A stretch of 64,000 nt of DNA, taken from the NCBI GenBank assembly GCA_016808115.1, contig JAEQBH010000137.1, positions 434,001 to 498,000 of the forward strand, read 5' to 3'. The stretch is from Tetrastigma voinierianum (taxonomy: Eukaryota; Streptophyta; Magnoliopsida; Vitales; Vitaceae). The translations under genes and the position numbers were made by a program. Shown here piece by piece: positions 61,626 to 64,000 of this stretch. Position 1 is the first letter of the stretch; each line of letters begins with the position of its first letter. Below the pieces are notes generated by a model. The model did no database searches. It was not told the origin of the DNA and saw only the letters and a list, made by a program, of their open reading frames with translations.

Positions 61626-63020
61626 TGTCCATTTGGAGCTTATTGGCCTCATCCATTACTCATAGAGATGCATTGATTAGAGCACTTATTCATATCACCG
61701 ACACCGGCCACTACCCCCGGTGGCTTATCCATCTCTCTCGACAATGACAAAACTACATGCATCGTTTTCCTCGACGATGATTTACCACCCGAGGGGTCAT
61801 ATCATGTTCGACCCTTATTCATTGATGTTGCTTGTTTAGGCCGCCAGGTGCCATTTGTCCTACTGGACATCAGCTCCTCCCTGAACGTCTGTCTTATAGT
61901 TACTGCCATTGCACATGGATTTTCGCCTATTGGTTTTCAGTTCTTCTTCTCATGTAATTATCGAGCTACGATGGGACTCGCAGGACAAGCATGGCACACT
62001 CAATACATGTCATGATCGGGCCGCTTAGATACTCCATATTATTTCGTGCCTGGCGGATTCGCCTCATCCTTAACCCACTTCGTCGCCCTCGATTCATGAG
62101 AGGCGAAAGTGTTATACCATCTTTCCCTTCCATCTAAGTCAAGTTCATACATAAGGGGTGCATTATCACGACATACCGACAGAGATGTCATATTTTTCCG
62201 AATTTCGTGTTACATATCAATCCACAAAGGAGGATGACCTACATTCGACCGGCTTACTTCGGCGAGGTTCAAGTCAAGCCGCGAGGATGCGTAAACGAAG
62301 ACCGGCAAAAAGCGCGCCGATCATCATCATCTCCGAGAAAGACGATTTAAGTTTGGGCAAGGAAATTTTTTGATAATTCAATGGATGACAAGAGTATCAT
62401 TTCCTATATGCCCTGCTTCTGGGGGGTTGGGTCGCCGCCGCAGGGGCCGCAAGCGAAGCTTACTTTTACAGTTGATCATGACATACCCTATGGGTTAGGT
62501 TATACTCCTATAGAGGACGATGCAAGTCACATGGCGCGACTGCACCGGGATAGGGTGAGGGCTCGCCTATCTGGGGTTTTATTCGATTACCCCTTTTGTC
62601 CCTACACTTTTTAGTTGGCTGACCACTTTACCAGAGAATCAGAGCACGCACCCTGCACCGGGGGTACTGATCATGCTTTAGAGATAGATGGGATCCAATG
62701 CATCCAACAAGCCCTGGGACTGACGTGTTTGAGTTCTGAGACTACTAAGGCACCTAGGGCCATGATAGTTGGGCCCCTATCATCGGGTCAAGCTAGTGTG
62801 TTCTCTATGTGTTACCCCGAGGAGGTCCTTGACTATGACCTACCTATGGATTTAGGGGATGATACTGATGGAGTGACTCTTCCTGATACTTACATAGACG
62901 AGATGGACATGATCGACATAGGCTGTATCCTTGATGTAGCCCCACATGAGCCCCATTATGCTTTTGACATGTTTGGAGTTTTTGCAATTGATTTTGAGGA
63001 TGTGACACTTTATGATGCCT
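61626..63020 (+). pseudogene. Tat-type gag-protease region, continuation
   Basis: Resumes the reading frame broken at 43595. The protease region near 61741-61930 reads TTCIVFLDDDLPPEGS and FVLLDISSSLNVC, so the D-(S/T/N)-G active-site motif appears as DISS and is probably dead. Later: a G-patch-like/downstream segment GLGYTPIEDDASHMARL (about 62490-62545), RVRARLSG, LADHFTRESEH, and an acidic stretch to DFEDVTLYDA (to about 63020). Several frameshifts. RT does not follow; instead the strand flips. Confidence 0.85.
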
Positions 63021-63726
63021 CTTAAGATGTATAGCATTCCACATCCTGGGCACTGGCGTCCCGTCTAGTTTATTCAATGCGTGTGATATAGCTGCCCCCA
63101 CTCTTACTATCACGTATGGCCCCTCCCAATTTGATTGGAATTTGCCTACTAGGTCTGCCGTATTTTCAAAGACCCTTCTCAAGATTAGGTCTTTGGCTCA
63201 GAAATAGCACAACTGCAGCTTCACAAAATTCATCGGTCATATCTAAGTCTTTAACAATGGCTTCAGTATTTTCCTCTTCAGGGACTTTTGTTCGAAGCGT
63301 GGGCACCCTAATTTCTATAGGAATTATGGCCTCCATCTCGTAGGTGAGGGCAAATGACAATACTCCAATCGGCTTCCGGCTTGTTGTTCTGTAGCCCAAA
63401 GAACTCCTGGTAGCTCGTCTACCTATTTTCCTTTAGCTGAGTGTAGACGGTTTTTCTAAGCCGTTAGGAGAGTTTTGTTTGAAGCTTCTGCTTGGCAATT
63501 ACTGCATGGATACCGTGGGGTGGAATACAAGTTTTTTATTTTCAACTCATGGAAAAAGTTCCTATATACCCTGCTATCAAATTGTGGCCCAATTTGAGTT
63601 ATAATTGAATTGGGGTATTCCGAACCGGCAGACTATATTTGTCCACACAAATTGGTCAACATCTTTATCTTTGATGGGGGTAAAGGCTTCAGCTTCTATC
63701 TATTTGCTTAAATAGTCGGCGACAAC
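63021..63726 (-). pseudogene. Tat-type integrase remnant, opposite orientation
   Basis: On minus, from 63726: VADYLSK then TAG in place of the usual Trp, IEAEAFTPIKDKDV, FGIPQ, KWVDELPGVLW (shifted), YRTTSRKPIGVL, FALTYEMEAIIPIEI, and at 63130-63025 GKFQSNWEGPYVIVRVG, LNKLDGTPVPRMWNAIHLKR. This is the integrase core and C-terminus of a Tat-like element. It ends head-on against the plus-strand protease region. Confidence 0.88.
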
Positions 63727-64000
63727 TGATGAGTGCAAAACTCATCTATGTTTTGAGTTCATTTCACATGCTATTTTGTACATTTTACATCCATATTCAT
63801 GTAAAACTCATAAAATTTCCTCTAAACTTGGTTTTGTAGGATTATTGATGAAAAGCAAGTGATTTGGCAAGAAATGAGCAATATATTTCCAAAATAAGAG
63901 TCAATCAGTCTCGCGCTCGCCCTTTGGGAAGATAAATTTTGTATACCATCACCTTTTTTTACGCACCTTTGCTGCATTGTTGATGTAAATATGCCATGGA
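63727..64000 (+). mobile_element. Start of another LTR (Athila-like), running out of the window
   Basis: The integrase reading frame is interrupted at 63726. The following sequence starts tgatgagtgcaaaactc, similar in style to the LTR start at 53106, and is AT-rich non-coding. The other end and target duplication are outside the window. Confidence 0.5.

Noticed and set aside
62844..63024. Apparent C-terminal extension of the minus-strand integrase
   Set aside because: After the conserved HLKR ending, the minus frame only reads the reverse complement of the plus-strand protease region.

Overview
This window is plant nuclear DNA, most likely from a eudicot. One end carries a disease-resistance (NLR) gene and its broken duplicate. 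The other roughly 60 kb is almost entirely transposable elements nested in one another. The Ty3/gypsy gag and integrase remnants at 41.7-43.6 kb and 61.6-63.7 kb resemble families I remember from grapevine (Vitis). I therefore favour Vitaceae, but that is a recollection of family resemblance and not a search result. I see no tRNA, rRNA or CRISPR locus.

Layout. (1) 2-2536: the 3' part of an apparently intact CC-NB-ARC-LRR gene whose first codons lie outside the window. (2) 3863-4953, 26599-26882 and 27315-27507: three pieces of a second, dead copy of the same gene. Its halves are held about 21.6 kb apart by a degenerate insert of about 1.3 kb, which itself received a 20.3 kb CACTA (En/Spm) transposon at 5877-26182. 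The CACTA element has matching termini and a 3-bp target duplication (GGA). It carries decayed tnp2-type transposase, a second ORF with transposase_24-like and Ulp1/C48 peptidase-like segments, subterminal repeats and a tandem array. A 427-bp TRIM element (26883-27309) interrupts the LRR part of the same dead gene. (3) 27508-27818: a Copia-type LTR followed by a primer-binding site. (4) 29698 to about 63020: one Ty3/gypsy element of the Tat/Ogre type, with LTR, tRNA-Arg-like primer site, gag and protease. It is split by two copies of one chromovirus (Tekay/Del-like) family in opposite orientations, at 33713-41728 (minus) and 43596-61620 (plus). The plus-strand chromovirus was in turn hit twice within its integrase region: by an Athila-like element lacking pol (48084-54416) and by a solo LTR (54836-58308). 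Target duplications at these insertions are exact or differ at one base, so the order of events can be read. (5) From about 63020 to the end: an oppositely oriented Tat-type integrase remnant, cut by the start of another LTR.

How the parts relate. The only gene that looks functional is the NLR at the left edge; its NB-ARC motifs are complete except for an altered MHD motif (VHS). No transposable element here appears autonomous: every polyprotein or transposase reading frame has stops, frameshifts or deletions. The biological interest lies in the birth and death of an NLR pair, the chronology of nested insertions, inverted chromovirus LTRs that could form a hairpin, and several unexplained segments inside the CACTA element. 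All boundaries were read by eye; those supported by target duplications are the most reliable.
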